A DNA stretch of 64,000 bases from CAWICD01 sp052267165 (GCA_052267165.1 JBKQHO010000036.1:62001-126000), one strand, 5' to 3'; positions 25,588 to 34,484 are shown, counted from the first letter of the stretch. Numbers and translations are program-made. The notes: generated by a model not told the origin, from the sequence alone.

Positions 25588-26511
25588 CTACGGAAACCGT
25601 CCGAGCCCGAAGCCGACCAGGAAGGTCGCCAGCAAGAGCAGCCCGCCGCCGAGCGCGAAGGGCACGGTCCCGTCGACGCGCCGGTTCTCCCACACCGTCT
25701 CGAACGCGATGTGGCGGAAGGTGCCGCTGAGCGAGCCCGCGTCGCCCGCCTGCGCGTACGTCCCGTTCGCATTGGCTGCGATCGAACGCAGTGCGCCCTC
25801 GTCGAGGTCGGCCAACTCGCTCGTTCCGGGGATCAGCTCGCCGCTGTTCGTTGTCCCGACGCCGACGGTGTAGATCGCGATCCCCTTCTGCCCGATCGCC
25901 TGCGAGGCTTCGACCGGATCGACGCCGCGGTTGTTCACGCCGTCGGTCAGCAGCACGATAACGCGCCGGCCGCCGGAGGGCATCTGCGCCGCGGCCAGCG
26001 TGAGCGCGTCGCCGATCGCGGTCGCCCCGTCGGCCGGCGGGATCCGGTCGATTGCCTCGCGCACCACGTCGAGGTCGCTGGTCGGCGCTTGGATCACGTT
26101 CGCGCCGCTCGAGAAGCTGATCAGTCCGATGCGAGTGCCCTCGGGAACCGCGTCGATGAAGGCCAGGGCAGCGCTCTTGGCGGCGGCTTCGCGCGACGGC
26201 TGAAGATCGGTCGCGCGCATCGACCCCGACGTGTCGATGCAGATCACGACGCTTCCGTCCTTCGCTGGGACACGTGCCGTGAAGCGCGGCCCCGCGAGCG
26301 CTCCGAGCAAAGCCGCGACCGCGAGCACGAAGGCAGCGAAAAGCATCAGCGCCGGCCAGCGTGCCGGACGCATCGCCTCGAGCGCGAACGCGACGTTGGA
26401 ATACAGCAGCGCCTGGGCGCGCCGGCGCCGTTCGAGCGAGCGGTAGAGCCAGGCGAGGGCCGCCGCTGCGAGCAAAGCGGCGACCAAACCGAACGGATGC
26501 GCGAAGCTCAC
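25588..26511 (-). CDS. BatA-like VWA-domain membrane protein
   Basis: The 307-aa protein has membrane helices at the N-terminus (FGLVAALLAAAALAWLY; LMLFAAFVLAVAALLGALAG), a von Willebrand A domain with the MIDAS motif CIDTSGSMRATD and LLTDGVNNRG, and a final helix at the C-terminus. This is the Bat/aerotolerance VWA architecture, in which a MoxR ATPase acts on VWA proteins. Here it follows a DUF58 gene in an operon, while the MoxR and BatD-like genes are 9 kb upstream. Confidence 0.88.
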   Translation of the reverse strand: MSFAHPFGLVAALLAAAALAWLYRSLERRRRAQALLYSNVAFALEAMRPARWPALMLFAAFVLAVAALLGALAGPRFTARVPAKDGSVVICIDTSGSMRATDLQPSREAAAKSAALAFIDAVPEGTRIGLISFSSGANVIQAPTSDLDVVREAIDRIPPADGATAIGDALTLAAAQMPSGGRRVIVLLTDGVNNRGVDPVEASQAIGQKGIAIYTVGVGTTNSGELIPGTSELADLDEGALRSIAANANGTYAQAGDAGSLSGTFRHIAFETVWENRRVDGTVPFALGGGLLLLATFLVGFGLGRFP

Positions 26512-26526
26512 GGGCGCGAGCCTTCG

Positions 26527-27339
26527 TTACGCGAGCCCGAACGCCTCGAACAACGCCTGCGCGACGCCCTTTCGCTCGTCCAACAGGGCGGCGCGCACCC
26601 CGCAGCCCAGCAGCGTTTCGAGCGCCAGCGCTTCGCGCTCGACGACCGCGCACGCGAAGCGCCGGCGCTCGCGCCGTCCGACGTAGGCGCGCACGGCGCG
26701 ACCGTTCTCGGCATCGCGCAGACGCACGAATCCGCCCAGCGGGAAACCTTCGCGCCACGGGTCAGACGCGATCAGCGCGGTCGTCTCGAAACGTCCGGCA
26801 CAGGCGCGCACGAGCGGCTCGAGCTCGCCGAGCTCGTAGAAGTCGGAGACCAGCAGCAGCTGCGCATCGCGCGGCAGCGCCGCCAGCGCGAAGCGCAGGG
26901 AGCGCTCGAAGGCCTCGCCGCGCCGGTCGCGCACCTCGGCGCAGTGATGAGCGGCTGCGCGGCCGCGCAGCGTGCGCAAGACGAGCGGGCCATCCGAGGC
27001 GATGCGCGCGCAGCGGTCGTCGTCGAGCGCGACCGCGTACCAGTCCGCGGCGGCTTCGCAGGCGAGCTCGTAGTTCGTGCGCGTCCGGCCGACGAACATC
27101 GAACTCGAGGCGTCGAGGGCCGCCGCGATGACCAGCGCATGGTCTTCGAAGACGACGCGGGTCTGCAACCCGCCGGCCCGCGCGGTCGCGGCCCAGTCGA
27201 TGCGACGCGGGTCGTCGCCCTCCACGTAGCCACGCAGCTCGGCAAACTCGTAACCGTCGCTGCGGCGCTTGACGGGCGCGCCTGCGCCGCGCACGCCGGG
27301 ACGCCGTCTCCCGGTCAGCATCGCGGCACGCAGCCGCAC
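26527..27339 (-). CDS. DUF58-domain protein
   Basis: The 270-aa protein has the DUF58 signature GYEFAELRGYVEGDDPRRID and WAATARAGGLQTRVVFEDH, followed by a VWA-like beta/alpha fold (IAAALDASSSMF). DUF58 proteins are standard partners of MoxR ATPases and VWA proteins. It lies between the PP2C phosphatase (11-base gap) and the VWA gene (15-base gap). Confidence 0.88.
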   Translation of the reverse strand: MRLRAAMLTGRRRPGVRGAGAPVKRRSDGYEFAELRGYVEGDDPRRIDWAATARAGGLQTRVVFEDHALVIAAALDASSSMFVGRTRTNYELACEAAADWYAVALDDDRCARIASDGPLVLRTLRGRAAAHHCAEVRDRRGEAFERSLRFALAALPRDAQLLLVSDFYELGELEPLVRACAGRFETTALIASDPWREGFPLGGFVRLRDAENGRAVRAYVGRRERRRFACAVVEREALALETLLGCGVRAALLDERKGVAQALFEAFGLA

Positions 27340-27350
27340 GGAAAGCGGCG

Positions 27351-28586
27351 TCAGTTGCCGGCTTCCCCTCCGACGAGCTCAGGCTCCGGAACGCTGCGCG
27401 CTCCGTCGATCGGTATGACCGCGCCGGAGGTGACCTTCGGCATGTAGCGCACGACCAGCAGCGCGAGGTCGTCCATGATGCGCGTCGAGCGCTTGCGCAG
27501 CCGGCGCACGATCGAATCGGCCGTCGCCTGGGAACCGCCCGAAAGCTCGGTCAACCAAACCGCGACCCCTTCCGCGCCCAGCTGGTGGCCCTTCGAGTCG
27601 CGCGACTCGGTCAGCCCGTCGGTGCTGATGACGACCACGTCGCCTTTGCGAAGCAGCAGCGTCTTGGTGTCGTACGTGGGGTTCGGTTCCATGCCGATGA
27701 TCGGGCCGGTCGTGGGCAGCAGCACGACGTCTTGCCCGCAGCGTATCCAGGCCGGCTCGTGCCCGGCCGAGGCGTACCGCATGCGCCCCGTCTCGAGGTC
27801 GATGACGCCCAGAAACAGGACGATGAAGCTCTCGAGGCTTTCGGCGCTGCGCGAATAGATCGCGGCAAACTTCGCGAGCACCGTGCCCGGGTCGTCGTGC
27901 TCGCTGAAAAGCGTGCGTATCGAATACTTTACCAGCGCAGTATCGACGGCCGCGTCGATGCCCTTGCCGCTGACGTCGGCGACCATGAACATGCCGTGCT
28001 TGCGATCGAAGGTGAACACGTCGTGCGTGTCGCCGCCGACGCTCGAGCCGCGCGTGGCCGAGATCAGCACGCTTCCCAGATCGACGTTGGGCAAGTCGCG
28101 CCGTTTGCTGATGAACGCGCGCTGCAGGCGTTCGACCAGCGAGCGCCCTTCCTCGACGGCGCGCCGCAAGCGGCCCTCGAGCACGACGAAGAGCACGGCG
28201 ACCAAAGCGAAGAGCCCGTTGGCGACGTCGCGCGTCTGCGTGTTGCGCGTGACGGCGTCCTCGAAGCGCTTGCGGCCGAGCTCTTCCTTATCGTGCAAGC
28301 TTTCGGTCAAACGCTCGTAATCTTCGCGCGAGGCGGGAAAGCGCAGACGCGGGGACAGCTCGTCTTCCGTCTGCGCGATCCCGTCGATCCGCAAGAGATC
28401 GCTGGCGAGCAGTTTTTCGTAGGGCCGCAGGTCGCCGGCGGCCGGCTTGCGGTCGAACTGCTCGACCTCCAAGAGCTCGATGTCGCGCTGCGCCGCAACG
28501 ACGGCCGACTGATACGAAAACGCGTCGTTGATCCGCACGCTGCCCCAATACGACAAATAGGTGGCCACCACGAACGCCGCAAACAA
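27351..28586 (-). CDS. Membrane-anchored PP2C/SpoIIE-type Ser/Thr phosphatase
   Basis: The 411-aa frame has a periplasmic region, a second membrane helix (GLFALVAVLFVVLEG) and a SpoIIE-like PP2C catalytic domain with GGDTHDVF, MVADVSGKGIDAA, YASAGHEPAW, VVISTDGLTESRD and IMDDLALLV. Such phosphatases usually act on phosphorylated STAS anti-anti-sigma factors; one such protein is encoded at 63.3-63.6 kb. The TTG at 28586 falls inside the first helix. The helix in fact begins upstream (LATLALVVGLF), and the only in-frame candidates before the upstream stop are near-cognate codons such as ATT at 28656-28658. The true start is unresolved. Confidence 0.85.
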   Translation of the reverse strand: MFAAFVVATYLSYWGSVRINDAFSYQSAVVAAQRDIELLEVEQFDRKPAAGDLRPYEKLLASDLLRIDGIAQTEDELSPRLRFPASREDYERLTESLHDKEELGRKRFEDAVTRNTQTRDVANGLFALVAVLFVVLEGRLRRAVEEGRSLVERLQRAFISKRRDLPNVDLGSVLISATRGSSVGGDTHDVFTFDRKHGMFMVADVSGKGIDAAVDTALVKYSIRTLFSEHDDPGTVLAKFAAIYSRSAESLESFIVLFLGVIDLETGRMRYASAGHEPAWIRCGQDVVLLPTTGPIIGMEPNPTYDTKTLLLRKGDVVVISTDGLTESRDSKGHQLGAEGVAVWLTELSGGSQATADSIVRRLRKRSTRIMDDLALLVVRYMPKVTSGAVIPIDGARSVPEPELVGGEAGN

Positions 28587-28780
28587 GCCGACGACGAGTG
28601 CTAGCGTCGCAAGTCGCTGGTTGGAAGTCGCGGAGAGTCGGAAGCGTGCTATCGGAATCGTTCCCCGAGGTCGAGGCTAGAGGCCGAGCCTTGCAGTTGA
28701 GCCCCTAGGGTGTTCGTAGTGTGCGGCCTTCCGCGGTGTTACCTCTGAAAGATTCTTCCGTTTCAAGCGTCCCGGTCGCG

Positions 28781-31114
28781 TCAGGGGTCCAACTCAAGCG
28801 TGAAAATTCGGCTGCGAGCCACCGCTGCATCGCTGAAGGGAAGCGGAACCAGCGTCCCGCGCAGCCAGATGGGCGCCTCGTCGCGATAGAACCGCGAGCC
28901 CGGTTCGCCTGACTCGCCTTGCGGGATGACGATGCCGCCGGCCTCCCAATTGCCAACGTCCCAGACGGCCCGGAAGCTCTGCATGACCGAGGGACCCTGC
29001 ACGTGAGGCGAATAGGCGTCGCCGAGCCCGGGGAAGGGCGTGCCGTTCCAAAACCACACGCCTAGCGCGTTGAGCGGATGGGTCGCGACCCGCCCACCGA
29101 TAGCGCTCCAGGGCTTCCCGAGCCGTCCGCTTGCGGTTAGCCGCGCAACCACGTCCCGGGCGGCCGCGACCAGGAAGGCGTCGTAGTCGTCGCCGGGGAC
29201 CCAGCCGTGAGGCCGCTCCCGCAGCATGCGGAGGACGGCGACCAAGGCCTGCGGGCCGTTCTCGGAAAGGTAACGGCGCCCCACGTCGGGGGCCATGTGC
29301 AGCCGCACGAGCCGTTCGATGACGGCCTGACGCAGGGCCGAGGCGTCGACCGCGGCGGTCGAGTCTCCGGTGAACCGGCCGTCGAAGCCGGCCAGTGCCG
29401 CGCGCAGCGCCGCGAGGCCGGCCTCGCCCCTCGTTCGCGAACGGCCCAGTGCCGCCGCGGTGGCATGGGCCAGCTCGCGCTCCGGGAGTGAGGTGAGGTC
29501 GGCCTGGATTGCCGAGAACGCGGCCACGTCGTAGGGAACGTGCGCGAGGTCGCGGGCGATTTCGGCTGCCCGGTACGGTGGTTCGAAGGCTGCACTCAGC
29601 CGGTACGGGTAGCCCGCACCGTAGATCCGGTTGTTGGCGGTCGAGGCCAGGACCGTTCGGCCCGGCGCGACGTGCGGCAGTTCTCCGAACGAAATGGCGT
29701 CAAGCGTCGGCGGCGGGCTGGTGGGGCCGTCGGCGAAACTCAAGCCCCAGTGCGTGTCGCGCGGAATTTGGCCGGCGAGAGTGTAGCCGCTCTGACCGCG
29801 GTCGTCGGCCAGCACGAAGTTTTGAGGCGGACCCGCGTACGTCGAGAGCGCCTTGAACCCGTCGGCCACGCTTGCGGCCCGGTCCAGCGCGTCGAACGAC
29901 TCGCCAGGCGGGCGCGGATCGAGATCGGCCGTCCAAGCCGCGGCCAGCCGCACGACGCCGTCGTCCTCGAAGAGGAAGCCGTGCCGGGTCCGCAGGTAGT
30001 CGCGGATCAGATCCCGGCCGAAGCGGACCCGAAAGCGCTCGCTCCGGTGCTGCGCCTCGATCCAGCGGCCACCGGCCAAGTACCGGTCCGACGTCCCCGA
30101 GCTGAAGCGCTCGCGGTAGACGCGCACCGTCGCGACCGAACCGTTGGTCGCGCCCCATGCGAGGTGCTCGTTGTGCCCGAGGACGATTCCCGGGACGCCC
30201 GCCAACGTCGCGCCGGCAACGTGGATTCCGGGCGCTTCGAGGTCGGCCAGATACCAGATGCCCGGCATGCGGAGCTGCAAGTGCGGATCGTTGCCCAGCA
30301 GCGCGCGACGCGTCGTGGTGCGCTCGGCGCCGGCCACGAACTCGTTGCTGCCCAGGCCCGTGCGGGAATTGACGACGACGCCGTATAGCGGCGACGCGGT
30401 CGGATACGGAACCGTCAGTGGTGGTAACGAGGCGACGGGAGCCGGACGTCCGCCGCCGACCGGCGACTCGTAGGCTGGATCGGTGACGGGAAAGAACGCG
30501 TCGCGGGCCGCCGGCCCCACCTTGCGCACGACAGCCTCGCGAGTCGCCACGTGCTGCCAGTCGTCGGTGAGCGCGACCACCGTCGCAAACGAGACGAGCA
30601 GCGAGTCGCGCGGAGCCCACGGCTCGGGCTGATAGCCGAGGACGCGGAACTCAGGCGGGAGCGGGCGCGTACGCATGGCCGCGTTCACGCCGGCCGCGAA
30701 GGCTTCGAGATCGACTCGTCCGCGCGGCGAGAGCCGGCGCGATTCCCGGTTGACGATGCCGTTGATGTCGTAGACGCGAACGGCGACGTCGTTCTGGATG
30801 GCCAGCGAGCCGAAGATCTCGCCAAGCCGGCCCGAGACCAGCCGCCGATAGAGGTCGAGCTGGAAGAGCCGGTCCGTGCCTTGGACGTAGCCTTCCGCGA
30901 AGAACAGGTCGTGTTCGTTGGCGGCGCGCACGTGCGGAATGCCGCGCTCGTCGCGGTCGATTCGCACGGGTGCCTCCACCCCGAGCCCCGTCAAGGTCCC
31001 CGAAGGCAGGTTGCCTCCCTCGCGCACGCCGTCGATGATGAACGAGGCGACGCCGAGCACGATCAACACCGCCGGCAGACACGCAAGCACGAGCAGCAGC
31101 CATAAACGTCGCAC
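28781..31114 (-). CDS. Penicillin acylase-family Ntn hydrolase
   Basis: The 777-aa protein has an N-terminal anchor or signal (LWLLLVLACLPAVLIVLG), the alpha-chain RIDRDERGIPHVRAANEHDL, and the autoprocessing site before the nucleophile Ser in GLGSNEFVAGAERTTT, followed by LLGNDPHLQLRMPGIWY and VLGHNEHLAWGATN. Family members cleave acyl amides: beta-lactam side chains or N-acyl-homoserine lactones. It may therefore be a quorum-quenching or detoxification enzyme outside the cytoplasm. The TnpB element ends about 50 bases upstream of its start. Confidence 0.92.
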   Translation of the reverse strand: MRRLWLLLVLACLPAVLIVLGVASFIIDGVREGGNLPSGTLTGLGVEAPVRIDRDERGIPHVRAANEHDLFFAEGYVQGTDRLFQLDLYRRLVSGRLGEIFGSLAIQNDVAVRVYDINGIVNRESRRLSPRGRVDLEAFAAGVNAAMRTRPLPPEFRVLGYQPEPWAPRDSLLVSFATVVALTDDWQHVATREAVVRKVGPAARDAFFPVTDPAYESPVGGGRPAPVASLPPLTVPYPTASPLYGVVVNSRTGLGSNEFVAGAERTTTRRALLGNDPHLQLRMPGIWYLADLEAPGIHVAGATLAGVPGIVLGHNEHLAWGATNGSVATVRVYRERFSSGTSDRYLAGGRWIEAQHRSERFRVRFGRDLIRDYLRTRHGFLFEDDGVVRLAAAWTADLDPRPPGESFDALDRAASVADGFKALSTYAGPPQNFVLADDRGQSGYTLAGQIPRDTHWGLSFADGPTSPPPTLDAISFGELPHVAPGRTVLASTANNRIYGAGYPYRLSAAFEPPYRAAEIARDLAHVPYDVAAFSAIQADLTSLPERELAHATAAALGRSRTRGEAGLAALRAALAGFDGRFTGDSTAAVDASALRQAVIERLVRLHMAPDVGRRYLSENGPQALVAVLRMLRERPHGWVPGDDYDAFLVAAARDVVARLTASGRLGKPWSAIGGRVATHPLNALGVWFWNGTPFPGLGDAYSPHVQGPSVMQSFRAVWDVGNWEAGGIVIPQGESGEPGSRFYRDEAPIWLRGTLVPLPFSDAAVARSRIFTLELDP

Positions 31115-31157
31115 CGGGCGCTTTCGCGTAGTCTTTTTCAGAGAAGTCTCTCAAACT

Positions 31158-31198
31158 TCAACGACCTCGCCCTAAAGGCCGAGGCTTGTCCCTGAAGA
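31158..31198 (-). ncRNA. TnpB right end / omegaRNA 3' scaffold hairpin
   Basis: Directly after the tnpB stop the minus strand reads AAGCCTCGGCCTTTAGGGC then GAGGTCGTTGA. The hairpin (31165-31184) and terminal GTTGA match the canonical IS605-type right end that forms the 3' part of an omegaRNA. The guide would begin at 31157 and run downward into the acylase leader. Transcription is not shown by the sequence. Confidence 0.6.
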
Positions 31199-32185
31199 TT
31201 ACGCAACATGCTTAACCTCCGAGACAATTGGCGCGTTGACGAGCGCCGGAGCACGAGCCCGAATGCTCTTCGCCGCGTTCACGTCGGCGTGCTCGGCACG
31301 CCCAGAGGAGACGCAGGCGAACACCGCCTGCGGTTTCCTGTTGGCCTTGGCCTCGAAGCCGCAGGCGCTGCAGGTTTGGAATGTTCCTCGCGGGTCGACG
31401 ATGCACAGATCGACACCAGCCAGGATGGCCTTGTACGTCACGAAGGCCCGAAGTTCGGCAAACGCCCACCCCGACATCTTTGCTCGGTGAGGTTTGCGAA
31501 ACGGGGTCCGATCGCGGATGCTCTTTGGGCGCGCCCCTTTCGCCACTTTTTGGGCGGCGGCTCTCTGCAACGACCTGCGCGCATTCAGATAGCGAACGCG
31601 AGACACCTCGGTCCCAGCACCGGAGTGCGTTGTGCCGCCGCTCGTCGTCGCGATGCTGACCACGCCGAAGTCCACGCCGATGAAATCCGAGGCCGGGAGG
31701 CGTGTCTTGTCGGGCAGGTCCACCGTCACGAGCAGGAACCACTTGCCGTCCTTACGGCGCACGAGATCGCACTGTCCCTTGGCAGCGGTAAACCGCTCGC
31801 GTTGGTATTTGCCCATGATGTAGGGGACCAGGATGCGACCCGCGAGGGTCAAGAGCGAGATGCGGTCGAGGCTTTTCCACGAGGCGATGCGCCGGTCGTA
31901 TGGAACCGCCGCCAGCGGTCGAAAGTGCGGACGGATGTCCTTGTCCCGCTTGTAGACCTCGCAGACCTGGGCGATGCAGCGGACCGCCATCTGGGCCGAG
32001 AGTCCGAATCGCTCGCGCAGCGGGGCGTAGTGCGTACGCTGAATCCTGACCTTGTTTGCCGAGCGCATCGCGAACGCTTCGCCCGCGAGCCAATCCGCCG
32101 CCTCGTTAAAGCGCCGCATCGTAGCTTCGAGTTTCGCGGCATCTTCAACAGTCGAAAGCAACTGCAACTGCACCGTTATGAGCAC
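31199..32185 (-). CDS. tnpB: TnpB-family RNA-guided nuclease homologue, likely catalytically impaired
   Basis: From GTG 32185 the product is 328 aa. The RuvC-I motif FIGVDFGVVSIAT has Asp172, the C-terminal EHADVNAAKSI gives Asp301, and WAFAELRAFVTYKAILAG precedes the zinc finger. Between residues 200 and 230 it is roughly 35 residues shorter than usual, and no LEDL-type RuvC-II motif with the catalytic glutamate is present. The zinc finger has CSACG (272-276) but CVSSG (291-295) in place of CxxCG. So it is either decaying or a nuclease-dead, TldR-like RNA-guided DNA-binding protein. It has its own promoter and intact right end. Confidence 0.8.
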   Translation of the reverse strand: MLITVQLQLLSTVEDAAKLEATMRRFNEAADWLAGEAFAMRSANKVRIQRTHYAPLRERFGLSAQMAVRCIAQVCEVYKRDKDIRPHFRPLAAVPYDRRIASWKSLDRISLLTLAGRILVPYIMGKYQRERFTAAKGQCDLVRRKDGKWFLLVTVDLPDKTRLPASDFIGVDFGVVSIATTSGGTTHSGAGTEVSRVRYLNARRSLQRAAAQKVAKGARPKSIRDRTPFRKPHRAKMSGWAFAELRAFVTYKAILAGVDLCIVDPRGTFQTCSACGFEAKANRKPQAVFACVSSGRAEHADVNAAKSIRARAPALVNAPIVSEVKHVA

Positions 32186-32191
32186 CCAAGG

Positions 32192-32221
32192 AGTATAGCC
32201 AATATGCCTCACACCTGTCAA
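32192..32221 (-). promoter_or_regulatory. Sigma70-type promoter for tnpB, leaderless start
   Basis: On the minus strand TTGACA (32216-32221) and TATACT (32192-32197) are separated by 18 bases. The tnpB GTG lies six bases after the -10 box, so the transcript would start at or next to the GTG, giving a leaderless mRNA. The -35 box sits at the left junction of the element. Confidence 0.7.
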
Positions 32222-32328
32222 GGTCGCCACGACGCCCCGGCGTTGGGCGAAGGCGTCGGCGACGGCTCGGGCGCTTGCGCGACGAGCGCAGACCAAGCCG
32301 CGCAACACAAGCCGCCGAGCCGCAACAT
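32218..32328 (-). pseudogene. Signal-peptide fragment of a secreted protein cut by the TnpB element
   Basis: From ATG 32328 the minus strand encodes MLRLGGLCCAAWSALVAQ followed by APEPSPTPSPNAG, a typical signal peptide and Pro/Ser linker. Coding is lost where the tnpB promoter begins, and the frame stops within the -35 box. The rest of the gene is not seen on the far side of the element, so an insertion plus deletion is likely. Confidence 0.5.
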
Positions 32329-32369
32329 GACTCGCGGGCTTCCCGAGCCGGCCGCGGACTTCTTCCCCG

Positions 32370-32801
32370 CTAAGGCTCGGCCGGGCTCCTGCGCTGCGCG
32401 AACAGCTCGCCGCAGCGAGCGCACATTCCGCGGAAGAAAATGGACGCCTCGACGACCTGCACGCCGAGCTCAGCCTGCGCGCGCTCCGCGACGGACGCCG
32501 GAACCGTCACGGCGACGTCGACGGTATCGCCGCAGCGCTGGCAGGTGAAGTGCGAGTGCGCCGGAGCGGTGCATTCGTAGAGCGCTGCGTTGAGCCCGGG
32601 AACGTCGATGCGCATCACGTGTTCGAGCTCGACCAGGCGCGCCAACGACCGATGGACCGTGGCAAAACCGACGGTGTGATGACGGCGGCGCAGCCGGTCG
32701 AAAATGTCTGCGGCGGTGAGGTGGTGCGGCTCGCCCTCGCCGCGGATGGCTTCGAGGACGAGCGCGTCGTTTTGGGTCAGGCGGTGGGTCAGTGTGGCCA
32801 T
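32370..32801 (-). CDS. Fur-family transcriptional regulator (PerR-like)
   Basis: The ATG at 32801 gives 143 aa: a winged helix (RLTQNDALVLEAIRGEGEPH; VGFATVHRSLARLVELEHV), the metal region ECTAPAHSHFTCQRCGDTVDV and a second Cys pair in GMCARCGEL. The two CxxC pairs form the structural zinc site. Position 60 bases downstream of catalase points to a peroxide-responsive PerR role; Fur-type iron regulation is possible. Expression may be linked to katA by read-through. Confidence 0.85.
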   Translation of the reverse strand: MATLTHRLTQNDALVLEAIRGEGEPHHLTAADIFDRLRRRHHTVGFATVHRSLARLVELEHVMRIDVPGLNAALYECTAPAHSHFTCQRCGDTVDVAVTVPASVAERAQAELGVQVVEASIFFRGMCARCGELFAQRRSPAEP

Positions 32802-32861
32802 CGTTGTCCTCGCGGAGAGCCGCGGGGCTCGCACTTTCGCACGAGCCCCGCGAGCTGAGGC

Positions 32862-34364
32862 TTAATCTCGATCGGCGAGCGCCGTTTCGAGACCGGCACC
32901 GGCAGCCAGGCCGAGACCTCGCGCAACGCGAGCCCCCAGATCGGCGTCGGCCTTGGTGAAGTTTCCGACCGCTCGGGCTTGAACGTCGCGCGTCACGCTT
33001 CCGAGGTGGTCGACGAGCGTGTCGACGATGCGCTCCTTCTCGTCCGGCTTCATCAGCCGGTACAAGTCGCCCGGCTGCGCGAAGTCGTCGTTCCGATACG
33101 TCTTCTGATCGTAGCGGCCCGTCGAGCCAGCCAGCGAGAAGGCCGGCTCCTCGTATTCCTTGCGCTGGGTCGGTCCGCCCAGGCTGTTCGGCTCGTAGAC
33201 GGGCGCCGCTCCGCCGTTGTCGTCGAAGCGCATGTGACCGTCGCGCTGGTAGTTGTTGACCTTGGCGGCCTTGGGCCGGTTGACCGGCAGCAGGGCGTAG
33301 TTGGGGCCGATGCGATAGCGGTGCGCGTCCGCGTAGGCGAAGATACGGCCCTGAAGCATCTTGTCGGGCGAGAACCAGACGCCCGGCACGACGTTCGACG
33401 GCTCGAACGCAGCCTGCTCGATATCGGCGAAGTAGTTCTCCGGGTTGCGGTTGAGGACCATGCGGCCGACCTCGATCAGCGGATAGTCCTTGTGCGACCA
33501 CACCTTGGTCACGTCGAACGGATCCCACTTGTACGAGAAGGCGTCCTCGTGCGGCATGATCTGCACGTGCAGCTTCCAGGAGGCGGCCTCGCCGTGCTCG
33601 ATCAGGTCGAAGAGCAGGCGCGTCGCATGGTCGGTGTCGGTGCTCTGGATCGCCGCCGCTTCGTGGCGGGTGAGATTCTTGACGCCGTGCTCGGTCTTGA
33701 AGTGATATTTCACCCAGACCGTCTTGCCGTCGCGGTTGATCCACAGGTAGGTGTGGCTGCCGTAGCCGTTCATGTTCTGGAAGCCCGCGGGGATGCCGCG
33801 GTCGCCCATCAGGTAGATGACCTGGTGCAGCGACTCGGGCGAGAGCGACCAGAAGTCCCACTGCATCGTCTTGTCGCGCAGGTTGTTCTGCGGCAGCCGC
33901 TTCTGCGAGTGGATGAAGTCGGGAAACTTCAGCGGGTCGCGGATGAAAAAGACCGGCGTGTTGTTGCCGACGAGGTCGTAGTTGCCTTCCTCGGTGTAGA
34001 ACTTGACCGCGAAGCCGCGGGGGTCGCGTTCGACGTCGCTCGAGCCTTTCTCGCCGGCGACGGTCGAGAAGCGCGCGACGACTTCACTCTTCTTGCCGAC
34101 TTGCGAGAGGAACGCGGCCTTCGTGTACTGCGTGAGGTCGTTGGTGACTTCGAAGTAGCCGAAAGCGCCTGCGCCCTTGGCGTGCACGACCCGCTCGGGG
34201 ACGCGCTCGCGGTTGAAGTGCGCGTTCTTCTCGATGAGATGGTAGTCGGCAAGCAAGAGCGGCCCGGGGTTACCCGCTGAGAGCGAGTTCTGGTTATCGG
34301 CGACCGGTGCGCCGAAGTTGTTGGTCAGGACCTCTGGAGTCTTCTTGCCGTTCGAATCGGCCAT
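32862..34364 (-). CDS. katA: Monofunctional haem catalase, clade 3 size
   Basis: The 500-aa protein has the catalase signatures NRERVPERVVHAKGAGAFGY (active-site His), FSTVAGEKGSSDVERDPRGF, the Asn in VGNNTPVFFIRDP and the proximal haem Tyr in RIFAYADAHRYRIG. It disproportionates hydrogen peroxide in the cytoplasm. The downstream Fur-family gene is its likely regulator. No domain is missing. Confidence 0.97.
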   Translation of the reverse strand: MADSNGKKTPEVLTNNFGAPVADNQNSLSAGNPGPLLLADYHLIEKNAHFNRERVPERVVHAKGAGAFGYFEVTNDLTQYTKAAFLSQVGKKSEVVARFSTVAGEKGSSDVERDPRGFAVKFYTEEGNYDLVGNNTPVFFIRDPLKFPDFIHSQKRLPQNNLRDKTMQWDFWSLSPESLHQVIYLMGDRGIPAGFQNMNGYGSHTYLWINRDGKTVWVKYHFKTEHGVKNLTRHEAAAIQSTDTDHATRLLFDLIEHGEAASWKLHVQIMPHEDAFSYKWDPFDVTKVWSHKDYPLIEVGRMVLNRNPENYFADIEQAAFEPSNVVPGVWFSPDKMLQGRIFAYADAHRYRIGPNYALLPVNRPKAAKVNNYQRDGHMRFDDNGGAAPVYEPNSLGGPTQRKEYEEPAFSLAGSTGRYDQKTYRNDDFAQPGDLYRLMKPDEKERIVDTLVDHLGSVTRDVQARAVGNFTKADADLGARVARGLGLAAGAGLETALADRD

Positions 34365-34431
34365 GGAGTGCCTCCGTGACGCTGGGATTTATGGGCGCCG
34401 CCCGGTGGGGGTCCGAGTCAGCTAGTGAGTA

Positions 34432-34484
34432 TGACTTTCACTTTCACATAGGGGACGGTAACACCGCATCTACGACGCAGTCAA
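34432..34484 (-). promoter_or_regulatory. Possible katA promoter with TGAAAG direct repeat
   Basis: On the minus strand TTGACT (34479-34484) and TACCGT (34455-34460) are 18 bases apart. A TGAAAGTGAAAGTCA motif (34432-34446) lies just downstream, where a Fur/PerR-type repressor could bind. The -10 match is weak. Confidence 0.3.

Noticed and set aside
25468..27447. 659-codon plus-strand ORF
   Set aside because: Antisense to VWA and DUF58 genes; charged low-complexity text.
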